Source: Odiellus spinosus (taxonomy: Eukaryota; Arthropoda; Arachnida; Opiliones; Phalangiidae). From it: 64,000 bases of DNA. This document shows positions 59,101 through 62,013 of the stretch, in pieces; position 1 is the stretch's first letter, and each line of letters begins with the position of its first letter. Below the pieces are notes generated by a model. It searched no databases. It saw nothing but the letters and a program-made list of their open reading frames with translations, and was not told the DNA's origin. The stretch is taken from contig OY987231.1 in NCBI GenBank assembly GCA_963920705.1, positions 23,820,200 to 23,884,199 of the forward strand, in the 5' to 3' direction. Position numbers and translations under genes: made by a program.

Positions 59101-60450
59101 GGTGGAATGAAAGATAAGGTCAAAGAGATTAAATATTGAAAATTAAGCCAGCCCAGTTTGGATTTCTGCCATCTTGGGTTTAGATTCTCTGTATAAGCTT
59201 GTTTGACATGGAGTATCTTTTAATATAATTTTATCTTTCACCAGACTTTCCTATTTCAGGTTCGGAAAGCAAATTTAGGTCCATCATGATTGAACTCAAT
59301 AATCACCATGTCAGGTAATTTATTCCAGCTTAATCGAAATGAAAATTAGTCTAATTAAAGTTGTACGTTGTAAATAGAAACGAACAGCGTCAGGCTGCTC
59401 TAACGCAGCTCTTAAGGTTAGCTAAAGACGGTTCCGAAGCCGATTGGGATGAAAATTTCCGCGAAGTTCTGCGTTTATTAAACGATACTATCGGAGACAG
59501 CGACGTAAGCTTTTTTGAACTTAATTCGTCCATTTTTAAAGAAGGTTTAATCATCTTTTTTAACATTTTAGGGCGCGATTAGGGCCTTAGCCTTGAACGT
59601 TCTTAGCGAATTAATGCAAAGGCACACACGCAGATTTCACGGTTTTATTGAAATGACAGTTTTAAAGATTTTAGAAGCTCAAAAAGATGCGGATAGAGAC
59701 GTAAGGCGTTAAAATTTTTGCTTAAAAAAAGAGGATCGTTTGATTTATTGGGTTAATAGGTGGTGAAAGCGGCCGAAACTTGTTCAGCCGTGGCAGCGAC
59801 GTGCCTTCCACCCGAGCATTGCGTGCGCACGCTTAAATCCATCATAATGTCAGACGCTTATGGATTTTCCATTCATCAAGCCGCAATTAAAATGATTACG
59901 AAAGTCGTGGAACATCCGAAAAATATCGTTATTCAACTTTTACCCGATATGATGCCCGCTTTAATTCAAGTAAGAGTTACTTTTGTCTTTAAAGGAACAA
60001 TATTAAGTCTTATCTGAAATGTTTTCCTGGTTTATCGTAGTTAAAGTTTTAAATATTTGCGCTAAGCCTAACTTTGAAATTGAAAAAAATCACGAGCAAA
60101 TAGTCAAGCGAACCATTTTAGACCTAATTTTCGTTGTATTTTGTAAATTTAATCTTATATTAACCAAACAATTCTATTTATTTTAATAGGCGTACGATCA
60201 CACCGAAAGTTGTGTTAGGAAAGCCGCTGTGTTCTGTATGGTCGATATATACGTTAAAGTTGGTGAAGTCATGAAAACGCATTTAGAAGGATTAAATAGC
60301 AGCAAAGTAAGTCGCAATTTTTTTACTTTAACTTTAGCAAAATAGATTAGAATTGAAAAAAAAAAAATAAACGCAATTATCGTTTTTAAGATGAAACTTC
60401 TATCGGTTTACATCAAAAGAGCTCAATCGAACATGTCTGACGGCCGCTAA
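8005..60450 (+). CDS. CLIP-associating protein CLASP, complete gene
   Basis: Thirty-three exons join to 4386 nt (1461 residues; about 1452 if the weak 27-nt exon 8 is not used) with every splice phase consistent. CLASP binds microtubule lattice and plus ends, suppresses catastrophe and promotes rescue, and acts at spindle, kinetochores, cortex and Golgi. Domains seen: TOG1, residues about 1-239 (VTLLGDPNSQVRD, KFDEV); TOG2, about 330-580 (DEEMFIRAFTDVP, LRSQVVREAC, LIPNSAKIM, HTHVNRLIP); a Ser/Arg-rich linker with SxIP-type EB-binding motifs at 610-613 and 732-735; TOG3, about 848-1063 (DRKEGLLGLQALL, NDQTQTPN); and the C-terminal CLIP-interacting domain, about 1235-1450. Length is close to vertebrate CLASP1 (about 1540). 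The C-terminus ends KMKLLSVYIKRAQ, as in vertebrates, with a shorter tail. The gene spans 52 kb because of a 37-kb intron after exon 6. Confidence 0.95.
8288..8410 (+). CDS. CLASP exon 2 (TOG1)
   Basis: Acceptor TTTCAAG and donor GTTAGT, phase 0 to 0. Encodes YIATVLPATVDRLGDSKDQ, matching the TOG1 HEAT repeat IGTVLPSLIDRLGDAKDS of vertebrate CLASPs. Confidence 0.94.
8411..9981. other. CLASP intron 2
   Basis: AT-rich, no exon seen. It holds a local duplication of about 150 bp near 9470-9640, where a TATTAAAGGGAAAGTGTCA block occurs at 9521-9539 and 9593-9611 and an ATCTTTCATTTTTTT block at about 9478 and 9628. The first word resembles the TTAA MITE ends seen elsewhere in the window. Confidence 0.5.
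9982..10041 (+). CDS. CLASP exon 3 (TOG1)
   Basis: Twenty codons, VRALAKSLLLKLMSPVASPQ, aligning with VREQDQTLLLKIMDQAANPQ. Acceptor TTTAG, donor GTAATT, phase 0 to 0. Too short to stand out without the family alignment. Confidence 0.9.
10122..10213 (+). CDS. CLASP exon 4 (TOG1)
   Basis: Acceptor TTTCCAG, donor GTAAAT, phase 0 to 2. Encodes FEKLAPSFSHKNFRIREEMM, matching the W..ML.GFKHKNFRTREG helix pair of TOG1. Confidence 0.93.
10288..10464 (+). CDS. CLASP exon 5 (TOG1 core)
   Basis: Acceptor ATTTCAG, donor GTAATT, phase 2 to 2. Encodes LSISKLMPQIVTLLGDPNSQ and then VRDTAILTLVEIYKHVGE. This is among the most conserved TOG1 blocks and nearly identical to the vertebrate form. Confidence 0.96.
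10714..10793 (+). CDS. CLASP exon 6 (end of TOG1)
   Basis: Acceptor AATTTAG, donor GTAAGC, phase 2 to 1. Encodes KLQILFQKFDEVRNNGEV, matching RLNVIFTKFDEVQKSG. It ends in phase 1, the phase required by exon 7 and shared by the alternative exon at 14675-15119. Confidence 0.92.
11109..11351. promoter_or_regulatory. Tandem array of seven E2F-type sites
   Basis: Units of about 34-40 bp, each carrying an E2F consensus. TTTGGCGGGAAA is exact at 11149, 11227, 11261, 11300 and 11340, with variants TTTGGTGGGAAA at 11109 and TTTCGCGGGAAA at 11189. A GTCTCGCGCGTTTTTCTA-like spacer lies between sites. E2F/DP factors bind TTTSSCGC-type sequence and drive cell-cycle genes. The array may be an enhancer, or simply a minisatellite whose unit contains the motif. 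Confidence 0.65.
12880..13060 (+). promoter_or_regulatory. Candidate intronic promoter (E2F-like, CRE, TATA)
   Basis: A CpG-rich patch with CGCGCG words around 12899-12930, GGGCGGGAAA at about 12966-12975, TGACGTCA at 13010-13017 and TATAAAAG at 13021-13028. The order and spacing look like a core promoter firing rightward with a start near 13050. It lies 1.65 kb upstream of the candidate alternative first exon of CLASP and could serve it through a 5' UTR intron. Confidence 0.45.
14675..15119 (+). CDS. Candidate alternative first coding exon of CLASP
   Basis: A 148-codon open frame beginning AACCATGCC (favourable start context) and ending AAAG|GTAATT in phase 1. The exon 7 acceptor at 48075 needs phase 1, so this exon could replace exons 1-6 and give a CLASP without TOG1. 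Vertebrate CLASP beta/gamma forms arise the same way, with short alternative first exons joining at the equivalent position before DDE.SVDGN. The protein is Ser/Thr-rich (N-terminal VESSNSDDTE), then has RRRSFDSVVAEDGR and an aromatic/acidic patch WDEDTDWIMLFDNML. I recognise no domain. GC and CpG are well above the flanks. The opposite strand is also open over the same span, but without splice support. It could instead start an unrelated gene. Confidence 0.55.
15477..16335. repeat. 41-bp minisatellite, about 20 copies, hairpin-bearing
   Basis: The unit reads GGTCTGGGGAAGCCACAGAT, then TTCGGAAAATCTGG, then TTTTAAA. The central copies are almost identical (alternating CACAGATT/CACAAATT and CTGGTT/CTGCTT) and the edge copies are decayed. 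Each unit contains AGATTT-CGGA-AAATCT, a 6-bp stem with a 4-nt loop. It starts about 360 bp after the alternative exon. Confidence 0.95.
16783..16850 (+). mobile_element. Fragment of the CAGGGTTGCC element
   Basis: CAGGGTTGCCACGGGTCAGG followed by GTCAGGGAATTTGAAAATGAACC matches the left end of the elements at 18002 and 20472. The rest is missing or diverged. Confidence 0.6.
18002..18545 (+). mobile_element. Non-autonomous element, CAGGG..CCCTG ends, copy 1
   Basis: Left end CAGGGCTGCTACGGGTCA, right end GGCAACCCTG. The first 140 bp match copy 2 at 20472 closely (GGGAATTTGAAAATNAACCAAAAAAG, GATATTTTAAAAAGTC, CTTTCGAGAAGCCAGGAAAT). The middle holds unrelated TTCCTATA-rich sequence, probably a second insertion. 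No clear target duplication; the ends are hAT-like but the class is unproven. Confidence 0.6.
18698..18725. repeat. Long A-run
   Basis: An uninterrupted poly(A) run of about 27 nt after GGACC. No target duplication or retroelement body is evident beside it, so it may be slippage rather than a retroposon tail. Confidence 0.7.
19473..19871. mobile_element. Foldback MITE with TTAA ends (CCAAT arms)
   Basis: Starts TTAAAGGGATGC and ends CTCTCTCTTTAA. Internal arms pair over about 60 bp: ACCAATCAAAAGGC..ATAAAAT-like text and GCGACACGCGC on the left, their reverse complements on the right. TTAA at both ends suggests a piggyBac/Kolobok-type target. The arms carry GACCAATC, so a CCAAT/ATTGG box sits on each side. 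Confidence 0.6.
20472..20782 (+). mobile_element. Non-autonomous element, CAGGG..CCTG ends, copy 2
   Basis: A 311-bp copy with left end CAGGGTTGTCACGGGTCAGG and right end CTGTGGCAATCCTG, forming 12-14-bp imperfect inverted repeats. Its right half repeats GTCAGGGAAAA and CTCGGGGAATTTGAATCTG, also present at the end of copy 1. Confidence 0.65.
21648..21925. mobile_element. Foldback MITE, family F1 copy 1 (7-bp TSD)
   Basis: A 278-bp element with inverted ends CAAG.AGGATCAGACAAGG and CCTTGTCTGATCCTTCTTG. Further inverted blocks inside (GGTAAACTGTTGTCACGTGG against CCCACGTGACA..TTTACC) let nearly the whole element fold back. It is flanked by a perfect 7-bp duplication, GCGAAGG, at 21641-21647 and 21926-21932. 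No coding capacity. A second copy lies at 51859. Confidence 0.85.
22549..23010. mobile_element. TTAA-type MITE interrupted by a nested element
   Basis: Left end TTAAAGGGGTAATGAAGACG, right end CGTCTTTATTATCCCTTTGA, a 20-bp inverted repeat with one degenerate TTAA. A different foldback element (22637-22971) is inserted inside with its own 7-bp duplication. Removing it leaves a short element of about 120 bp. Confidence 0.7.
22637..22971. mobile_element. Foldback MITE, family F2 (7-bp TSD), nested
   Basis: A 335-bp element with long inverted ends starting CAGAAGCCGATGAAACCCTC and ending in the reverse complement. The TIR is about 38 bp, and CTCTCTGTATGGGT and ACTCC blocks continue the foldback. 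It is flanked by CTAATAG at 22630-22636 and 22972-22978. Like family F1 it has CA..TG termini and a 7-bp duplication, pointing to one kind of transposase. The two short MKPSFEVYYS reading frames, one per strand, come from the inverted ends. Confidence 0.85.
23903..24233. mobile_element. TTAA-type MITE, family M1
   Basis: Left end TAAAGGGAGAATGAAGCTAG, right end CCGGCTTCAGTCTTCCTTTAA. It shares TTAAGCCTACTTTTC-like and ATCGATTGAAAAT-like interior text with the element at 47022. No coding capacity. Confidence 0.65.
24551..24578. repeat. Perfect 12-bp hairpin
   Basis: AATGTTATCATA, loop AGTA, TATGATAACATT. It is isolated in the intron and not followed by a T-run. Function unknown. Confidence 0.75.
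28752..30431. mobile_element. Possible TTAA-ended composite element
   Basis: TTAAAGGGAGAATGAAACG at 28752 and its inverted counterpart TTCATTCTCCCTTTAA ending at 30431. The left 130 bp match the family M1 interior (GTTTAAAAAGGCTTAATCC, AAACTAGAAATAAAT). Another TTTAAAGGGATAGTG end lies inside at 29253. The two ends may belong to separate copies, so the boundaries are uncertain. Confidence 0.4.
31066..31256. mobile_element. MITE with TTCACACT inverted ends
   Basis: Left AGCTACGTTCACACTTGACA, right TGTAGTGTGAACGCGGCT, with GGAACCGTTTTCGAACCG repeated inverted inside. Solo fragments of the same end occur near 1638, 10505, 31790 and 38610, so this is a dispersed family. No target duplication is clear. 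Confidence 0.65.
33421..34001. mobile_element. GC-rich insertion with terminal hairpins, class unknown
   Basis: About 580 bp much richer in GC than its flanks. It starts with an imperfect hairpin (CCTCCCC..CTGAACT / AGTTCAG..GGGGAGG), continues with a TGTC/TGTG microsatellite (33468-33525), then three spaced copies of a GACGTCTCCCACT-like word (about 33688, 33777, 33866), and ends with GGGGGGGGTTTTCCCCC followed by CTAA. Terminal hairpins and a CTRR-like 3' end recall Helitrons, but no helicase or A|T insertion site supports that. The 74-codon frame inside has no recognisable homology. Confidence 0.45.
34931..35484. mobile_element. Foldback element carrying a 20-bp palindrome array
   Basis: Inverted arms of about 90 bp (left ACACACAGACCTGTTTTTAC and GAGGTGCAAACCACTCT; right AGAGTGGTTTG..CCTC and GAAAATAGGTCTGTGTGAAT). 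They bracket about 15 units of exactly 20 bp, GATTCCGAATCGATTCGCGT, at about 35081-35380. Each full unit contains the 12-bp palindrome CGAATCGATTCG. Because the period is not divisible by 3 and contains no stops on the minus strand, three frames are open there, all artefacts. Confidence 0.75.
35711..37300. repeat. Degenerate large duplication (about 0.55-0.8 kb units)
   Basis: Blocks recur in order: AATGCCTACTGTCGT.TATTT with GTCACGTAAAAT.ACGTTTG (35712 and 36498), GTTACTTGGTCTACAAATAC with GACCTTG (about 36093 and 36640), and ATAGGTTCAAT.TGATATAA with ATTTTGCC (36597, 37218). Two to three eroded copies of one segment. No coding capacity. Confidence 0.6.
37528..37930. mobile_element. TTAA-type MITE, family M1, palindromic copy
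   Basis: Left TTAAAGAGAGAATGCAACC, with arm text TTCGATTCCTTATCC, ACAAATATTAAATTAGAAAT and AAATAGGCTTAGCTGGATTC. The right arm repeats these inverted (TTTCTAGTTTAATATTTG, GATAAGGAATCGACTTC). The right terminus has decayed. Related left halves begin at 28752 and 41386. Confidence 0.6.
41386..41560. mobile_element. TTAA-type MITE, family M1, left half
   Basis: TTAAAGGGAGAATGTAATC, ATCGATTTCTTATCGTTTAA, AAACTAGAAATAAATTTAAA and AAATAGGCTTAGCTGGATTC match the element at 37528 block by block. A right half with the same words inverted lies far away at about 47950-48020 (AGCTAAGCCTATTTT). Confidence 0.55.
44728..44925. repeat. Local duplication with AAGGTCA-type words
   Basis: TTTTCCATTGGGTAAATATT at 44728 and TTTTCCATTGGGAAAATATT at 44848, each followed 30-45 nt later by a GGTCA-[AT]-GGTTTCTTAAC block. 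The GGTCA words and their inverse (ACCTTGACCTT at 36155 and 36699) are nuclear-receptor half-site-like. No further evidence of function. Confidence 0.45.
47022..47319. mobile_element. TTAA-type MITE, family M1, 298-bp copy
   Basis: TTAAAGGGATAATGAAGCTG at the left and TGCATCCTCCCTTTAA at the right, both with intact TTAA. The interior has AATAGTAGGCTTAAC and inverted TAAGCCTACTTTCC. It sits 750 bp upstream of exon 7 and encodes nothing. Confidence 0.7.
48075..48112 (+). CDS. CLASP exon 7 (junction exon)
   Basis: Acceptor TTCTTTGCAG, donor GTGATA, phase 1 to 0. With the G left by exon 6 it reads GHRGGDEVDSKSQ, at the place of the vertebrate DDEDSVDGN segment, which is the common acceptor for alternative N-termini there. 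Only 38 nt, supported by phase and position. Confidence 0.75.
48113..48986. other. CLASP intron 7
   Basis: Dominated by the palindromic TA-flanked MITE at 48457-48783. The rest is AT-rich without exon signals. Confidence 0.5.
48457..48783. mobile_element. Palindromic Tc1/mariner-type MITE
   Basis: Flanked by TA on both sides, with ends CAGGGTGTGTTCGAAAATGG and CCATTTTCGAAACACCCTG. It is almost one long foldback: GGGGCGCCGTTTAA, ATCATATACGGATGAC and TGATAAAATACGCTT all recur inverted. Arms are about 150 bp with a short spacer. TA duplication and CAGGGTGT ends are typical of mariner-derived MITEs. Confidence 0.8.
48987..49013 (+). CDS. CLASP exon 8 (possible 27-nt microexon)
   Basis: Nine codons, LSESSDVEG, between AACAAG and GTGAGT, phase 0 to 0, so it can be included or skipped without a frame change. 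The donor is excellent but the acceptor lacks a pyrimidine tract. The acidic Ser-rich content suits the linker. Exon 7 can also join directly to exon 9. Confidence 0.45.
49256..49346 (+). CDS. CLASP exon 9 (basic Ser/Thr linker)
   Basis: Acceptor TTTTGTCACAG, donor GTAAGT, phase 0 to 1. Encodes VKRVSSAPPTRRNVFTTPKP, resembling the KAPPSSRRNVGMGTT linker between TOG1 and TOG2 of vertebrate CLASP1. The basic stretch may help microtubule lattice binding. Confidence 0.85.
49347..50186. other. CLASP intron 9
   Basis: 840 bp, AT-rich. The 65-codon open frame at 49582-49779 has no splice support or homology. Nothing else seen. Confidence 0.5.
50187..50255 (+). CDS. CLASP exon 10 (linker)
   Basis: Acceptor TTAATTAAG, donor GTAGCT, phase 1 to 1. 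Encodes TPKKKRTNYKSGGSATTPTS, basic and Ser/Thr-rich. Both neighbouring exons need phase 1, which fits. The acceptor is only moderate. Confidence 0.75.
50900..51057. mobile_element. Small MITE with CCCTTACC ends
   Basis: A 158-bp element with inverted ends CCCTTACCAAAAAAAGTTAG and CTAACTTTTTTCGGTAAGGG (19 of 20 pairing). The interior repeats GAAGTCT and TCTTGAGGA words. The target duplication is not clear. Confidence 0.75.
51859..52149. mobile_element. Foldback MITE, family F1 copy 2 (7-bp TSD)
   Basis: A 291-bp element about 85-90% identical by eye to 21648-21925, in the same orientation. Ends CAAGAAGGATCAGATAAGG and CCTTATCTAATCCTTCTTG, with a perfect 7-bp duplication ATATAAC at 51852-51858 and 52150-52156. 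The two independent 7-bp duplications fix the element boundaries. Confidence 0.87.
52449..52513 (+). CDS. CLASP exon 11 (entry to TOG2)
   Basis: Acceptor TTTCGTTAG, donor GTACGC, phase 1 to 0. Encodes GAADEEMFIRAFTDVPRIQ, matching the GAVDEEDFIKAFDDVP.VQ signature that precedes TOG2 in CLASPs. Confidence 0.95.
52914..53006 (+). CDS. CLASP exon 12 (TOG2)
   Basis: Acceptor AAACTATAG, phase 0. Encodes LYSSKELEQELTKIREILSD and then SNCDWEKRVEA, matching IYSSRDLEESINKIREILSD and DWEQRVNA. The inner CTTTACAG would give the wrong frame, which decides the acceptor. Donor GTATTA. Confidence 0.95.
53080..53225 (+). CDS. CLASP exon 13 (TOG2 core)
   Basis: Acceptor TAAATAG, donor GTACGT, phase 0 to 2. 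Encodes LKRVRSVLLAGGTEYDELYP, then LSVKDLRSQVVREACISIA, very close to vertebrate KKIRSLLLAGAAEYDNF and LSAKDLRSQVVREACI. Confidence 0.96.
53251..53416. mobile_element. Miniature TTAA-type element inside intron 13
   Basis: 166 bp with ends TTAGACAGAGAATGCAACC and GTTGCATTCTCTCTTTAA and interior AAAAGGCCTAATTCAC, AGTAGGCTTAACC. It begins 25 bp after the exon 13 donor and makes up about 70% of the 238-bp intron. Confidence 0.7.
53464..53670 (+). CDS. CLASP exon 14 (TOG2)
   Basis: Acceptor TTTGTAG, donor GTAAAT, phase 2 to 2. Encodes LGSKLDRFAESLLPHLINLI, PNSAKIMSS and HTHVNRLIPIIT, the most conserved part of TOG2 (IPNSAKIM, RHTHIPRLIPVIT). Confidence 0.96.
53751..53888 (+). CDS. CLASP exon 15 (TOG2)
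   Basis: Acceptor AATAATTAG, donor GTAAGA, phase 2 to 2. Encodes EFLDQLLHTWPTHTLEKHV and IKKGISDADPEARAFSRK, matching EFLDLLLQEWQTHSLERH and IKKGIHDADSEARIEARK. Confidence 0.95.
53956..54147 (+). CDS. CLASP exon 16 (TOG2 end, Ser-rich linker)
   Basis: Acceptor GGTTCGCAG, donor GTAATT, phase 2 to 2. Begins AYWGFADHFREQADSLLNSL, matching CYWGFHSHFSREAEHLYHTL, then turns Ser/Asn-rich (SMSNSSSNNSLNSAGRP), resembling the vertebrate SSSSSQESLNRP segment. Confidence 0.94.
54425..54504 (+). CDS. CLASP exon 17 (first SxIP motif)
   Basis: Acceptor TTAATTAG, donor GTAAGA, phase 2 to 1. Gly/Arg-rich with RGRSGIPVYNSKGEQ. The SGIP at residues 610-613 in a basic setting fits the SxIP consensus that binds the EB-homology domain of EB1. 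Reading through the donor reaches a stop (next entry). Confidence 0.85.
54505..54746 (+). CDS. Possible alternative 3' end of CLASP (retained-intron form)
   Basis: If the exon 17 donor is not used the frame continues SKSSSSSSDGEE and stops at 54540-54542. AATAAA follows at 54721-54726. The added tail is low-complexity acidic/Ser. The product would be about 633 residues with TOG1, TOG2 and one SxIP motif but no TOG3 or CLIP-interacting domain. This is an inference from an open extension plus a consensus poly(A) signal. Coding part is 54505-54542. Confidence 0.3.
55281..55409 (+). CDS. CLASP exon 18 (linker)
   Basis: Acceptor GTATTTTAG, donor GTAAGT, phase 1 to 1. Encodes MRSNSAIDVGALRRAKIRAG, matching the vertebrate QRSRSDIDVNAAASAKSK block, and a Gly/Ser tail. 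Confidence 0.92.
55447..55754. mobile_element. TTAA-type MITE in intron 18
   Basis: Left TTAAAATGATGATGAAGACG then AGTAACTCGTTATT. Right AATAACTCGTTCGTCATC then TTCATTATCCCTTTAA. The arms pair over about 40 bp and the interior repeats TTAGGCTTAGC inverted. It begins 38 bp after the exon 18 donor and is about half of the 607-bp intron. Confidence 0.65.
56017..56118 (+). CDS. CLASP exon 19 (Arg/Ser linker)
   Basis: Acceptor TTTGTAG, donor GTAAGT, phase 1 to 1. Encodes ITSPERISRSRARGVSHSQ, matching the DNRGRSRAKVVSQSQ stretch of vertebrate CLASPs. Confidence 0.92.
56206..56355 (+). CDS. CLASP exon 20 (second SxIP motif)
   Basis: Acceptor TTATTTAG after a long T-run, donor GTAAGT, phase 1 to 1. 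Starts PSSRSGSPSSRLSY (vertebrate RSSSPGKLL region), then RVRRRSGIPTAGGASRDGSP, aligning with KRSKIPRSQGCSRETSP. SGIP is at residues 732-735. Ser-Pro and spaced Ser residues in this region are CDK/GSK3-type sites in vertebrate CLASP2 and are present here by position. Confidence 0.93.
56485..56562 (+). CDS. CLASP exon 21 (linker)
   Basis: Acceptor ATTTTCAG, donor GTAAGT, phase 1 to 1. Encodes GFDRRLSSGSVHSRGGGDHV, low-complexity Ser/Gly/Arg. It is supported by phase and by position before AVADAL. Confidence 0.85.
56683..56789 (+). CDS. CLASP exon 22 (linker before TOG3)
   Basis: Acceptor AAACCCAG, donor GTAAGT, phase 1 to 0. Encodes KEAEDAVADALVSNWH, matching DLEAAVADALKKP of vertebrate CLASPs. 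Confidence 0.92.
56866..57147 (+). CDS. CLASP exon 23 (start of TOG3)
   Basis: Acceptor TTTCTCGTAG, donor GTAAGT, phase 0 to 0. Contains RKRYNAFDDQSDESETSSVC and SDRSFGS (vertebrate RRRYEPYGMYSDDDANSDASSVCSERSYGS), then DDVADIIHCL, WGDRKEGLLGLQALL and IFTRLFMDPHMK, the first TOG3 HEAT repeats. Confidence 0.96.
57148..57532. repeat. Intron 23 with 30-bp minisatellite
   Basis: Most of the intron (about 57170-57470) is a decaying array of GTTCAAACTAGGCTTAGG then GATAGAAAAATG, with about five good copies and several eroded ones. The same CAAACTAGGCTTAG word is scattered through intron 27. Confidence 0.85.
57533..57922 (+). CDS. CLASP exon 24 (TOG3)
   Basis: Acceptor ACTCATTAG, donor GTAATT, phase 0 to 0; the longest exon at 130 codons. 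Encodes VFTLFLDTLNELIIVHKGDL, WLFPLITRILLKLGGDIL, VRDSFPPEDQFKVITRFLND, QTQTPNQKVK and AVSKIIAWTADPKGTDLKK, close to vertebrate TOG3 throughout. Confidence 0.97.
57978..58064 (+). CDS. CLASP exon 25 (end of TOG3)
   Basis: Acceptor TTTTATAG, donor GTAAGA, phase 0 to 0. Encodes AQDVIVDLFNLNSPEFSILL and NQMSKVFQ, matching AQIVLISLFELNTPEFTMLL and PKTFQ. Confidence 0.95.
58166..58287 (+). CDS. CLASP exon 26 (Ser/Pro linker)
   Basis: Acceptor TTAATCAG, donor GTGGGT, phase 0 to 2. Encodes DSAFRLLRRRNSSDSSSSLG, then KSPPSPVMSIHSPN, corresponding to DGATKLLHNHLKNSS and following linker. Confidence 0.92.
58360..58742 (+). CDS. CLASP exon 27 (linker to C-terminal domain)
   Basis: Two acceptors six bases apart (CGCAAG at 58359, GATTAG at 58365) are both in frame and differ only by an Ile-Arg pair. 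Donor GTCAGT, phase 2 to 1. Encodes ENQMPEDYYHSLRKTSAEIQ and KYSQDSLDQD, matching ENLNSEEIYSSLRGVTEAIE and SFRSQEDLNEP, then an acidic linker with FNMQSLEEALYEAEMD (vertebrate NKSALKEAMFDDD). Confidence 0.94.
58743..59259. repeat. Intron 27 with scattered AGGCTTAG repeats
   Basis: Between about 58825 and 59125 there are seven or more words of the form CAAATTAGGCTT or AAACTAGGCTTAG, spaced irregularly with AATAGGTC and GGTGGAATGA spacers. It looks like an eroded relative of the intron 23 array. Confidence 0.65.
59260..59314 (+). CDS. CLASP exon 28 (CLIP-interacting domain start)
   Basis: Acceptor CTATTTCAG, donor GTAATT, phase 1 to 2. Encodes SKFRSIMIELNNHHVR, matching DLVADLLKELSNHNERV. Confidence 0.88.
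59378..59504 (+). CDS. CLASP exon 29 (C-terminal domain)
   Basis: Acceptor TGTAAATAG, donor GTAAGC, phase 2 to 0. Encodes NEQRQAALTQLLRLAKDGSE and DWDENFREVLRLLNDTIGD, matching EERKGALLELLKITREDS..VWEEHFKTILLLLLETLGD. Confidence 0.95.
59572..59700 (+). CDS. CLASP exon 30 (C-terminal domain)
   Basis: Acceptor ACATTTTAG, donor GTAAGG, phase 0 to 0. Encodes IRALALNVLSELMQRHTRRF and VLKILEAQKDADRD, matching IRALALRVLREILRNQPARF and IMKTLEAHKDSHKE. Confidence 0.96.
59760..59969 (+). CDS. CLASP exon 31 (C-terminal domain)
   Basis: Acceptor GGTTAATAG, donor GTAAGA, phase 0 to 0. Encodes VVKAAETCSAVAATCLPPEH, then HQAAIKMITKVVEHPKN and LPDMMPALIQ, matching VVRAAEEAASTLASSIHPEQ and NLAAIKMQTKVVER. 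Confidence 0.96.
60190..60306 (+). CDS. CLASP exon 32 (C-terminal domain)
   Basis: Acceptor TTTTAATAG, donor GTAAGT, phase 0 to 0. Encodes AYDHTESCVRKAAVFCMVDI and YVKVGEVMKTHLEGLNSSK, matching GYDNTESSVRKASVFCLVAIY and IGEDLKPHLAQLTGSK. Confidence 0.96.
60391..60450 (+). CDS. CLASP exon 33 (terminal exon)
   Basis: Acceptor GTTTTTAAG, phase 0. Encodes MKLLSVYIKRAQSNMSDGR and TAA at 60448-60450. The vertebrate end MKLLNLYIKRAQT is followed by about 15-20 more residues, so this tail is shorter. Confidence 0.95.
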   Translation: MKLLSVYIKRAQSNMSDGR

Positions 60451-62013
60451 AATATTTCTCTAGTGATAACATTTTTGACGAAGTAAAGAAACATTAACGA
60501 TGATTTTTGAGGGAAATTTAAGCTTTTATGAATGAGGTTTTTTTAGTTTCAAAAACGCGTGCTTCTTATAATTAAAATAATTATATTTAAATTAGCTATA
60601 TCAAAAACAAAAGATATACGAGTTATTTATTGGCCCCGACCAAATTTTAAATTTTACAAAAAAGCTGGAATATTTTAATTTTATTCGGAATTTACAAAAT
60701 ATTTCAGAAATTTACAAATTAATTATTAATTTTGCAATAATACAGTATGTAAATAAGTTTAGACATAATTTTTAGTGCCAATTTTTATTTTTACGGGGAG
60801 ATATTTTTAATAAAAATTTAATTAACCTTTAATTAAAGTTTAGTTAATTAGGAAATTGCAAATAGTTTTTTTGTTTTCGCAAAAGTAAAAGGGTTTTTCA
60901 TTCCAACGATATTATTTAACTTTTGACGCAAATTTTTACTTCGCGGTGACTTAAAATGATATGTATAAAAAAGAAAACGAAACAAGATAAAACTTTCCCA
61001 AATCTCTCTAAAAAAATTACAAGGAAAATGCAAATGATTAACGAAAGTTTTAAAACTAATGATAAAAATCATTAAATGTTTAAAAAAAACTTAAACTAAA
61101 AGGCATCTTTATATTACGTACGTGTTAACGAGATAAGAAATGGCATATTTAATTTCGCTTTAGACCGCGGGCTAATCCTAATCCACCCCCACCTTGAACA
61201 ATTTAAATAAATGACAAGAAGTAGGACTTTATTTTGACAATTTATAATAAATACGAATGATAATGAACTTTCCTCCGCAGAGACGCACCCTGACTCTATT
61301 TCATAGCCAAGTTAATAAATAACCGAACTTTATTCCAAGCACTGTTTAGATGTACATTGTGGTAAACGCGTAAACATAACCCCCTTAATCTACTCCTTTT
61401 TTTTTCGCTTTGTATAGTGTAAATTTAAATTTTTATTTGACACATGAATAATAAATTTTTTATTCCAAGTTTTGCCTATGTTTTAAGTGATAATTATGTA
61501 GCAAAGTACGTTAACTGGGTAAGTTTTGTCTTTGATATTAATGTAAGAAACCTATATTTTACCATAATTTCAATAGTGAACAATATTTTCCTATAACTAT
61601 TTGTAAAAGGACAATTTGCAAGCAGTTCTGTTGTACTTCCCCCGATATACACGTGTTAATTGATGGGAATTTAAACACGTGCGTGGCTTAGGTTTGAATT
61701 TTAACACTTTTGATTGGATAGAATTCAAACGCGTCATCATTTTTAGAGAAGCCAGCCACAAGCCCACAGGCTCGTTATTTAAAGGGACAATCTGCGACCT
61801 TTAAAGTCGCCTTAGCAGCCGACGCTGACCATAGTAAATTGTACAGTGAAAGCTAGGCAGTGTGGTAAAGGAAGAGCGTTTAAAGGGTCAAATTTTTAGA
61901 GCAGATAAGGCCTTTAACCCTTTTCCAGAAACGAGGCCGGTGGCGGTAACTTGTAAGCCGGCGAACGTATTCTTTATTTATACCTATATATAATATTAAA
62001 ATAGTTAATTATA
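60451..62013. other. CLASP 3' UTR and spacer to ZFAND1
   Basis: AT-rich with no exon. AATAAA words at about 61206, 61315 and 61449 are possible CLASP poly(A) signals. The last 240 bp before ZFAND1 contain the dispersed element at 61778-61917 and should include the ZFAND1 promoter. Confidence 0.5.
61778..61917. repeat. Dispersed element, copy B (upstream of ZFAND1)
   Basis: TTTAAAGGGACAATCTGCG, CTTTAAAGTCG, TTAGCAGCCGAC, CAAATTTTTAGAGCAGATAA and GGCCTTTAA match copy A at 6043-6180 in the same order. It ends about 95 bp before the ZFAND1 ATG, so it probably overlaps that gene's promoter or 5' UTR. Confidence 0.5.
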
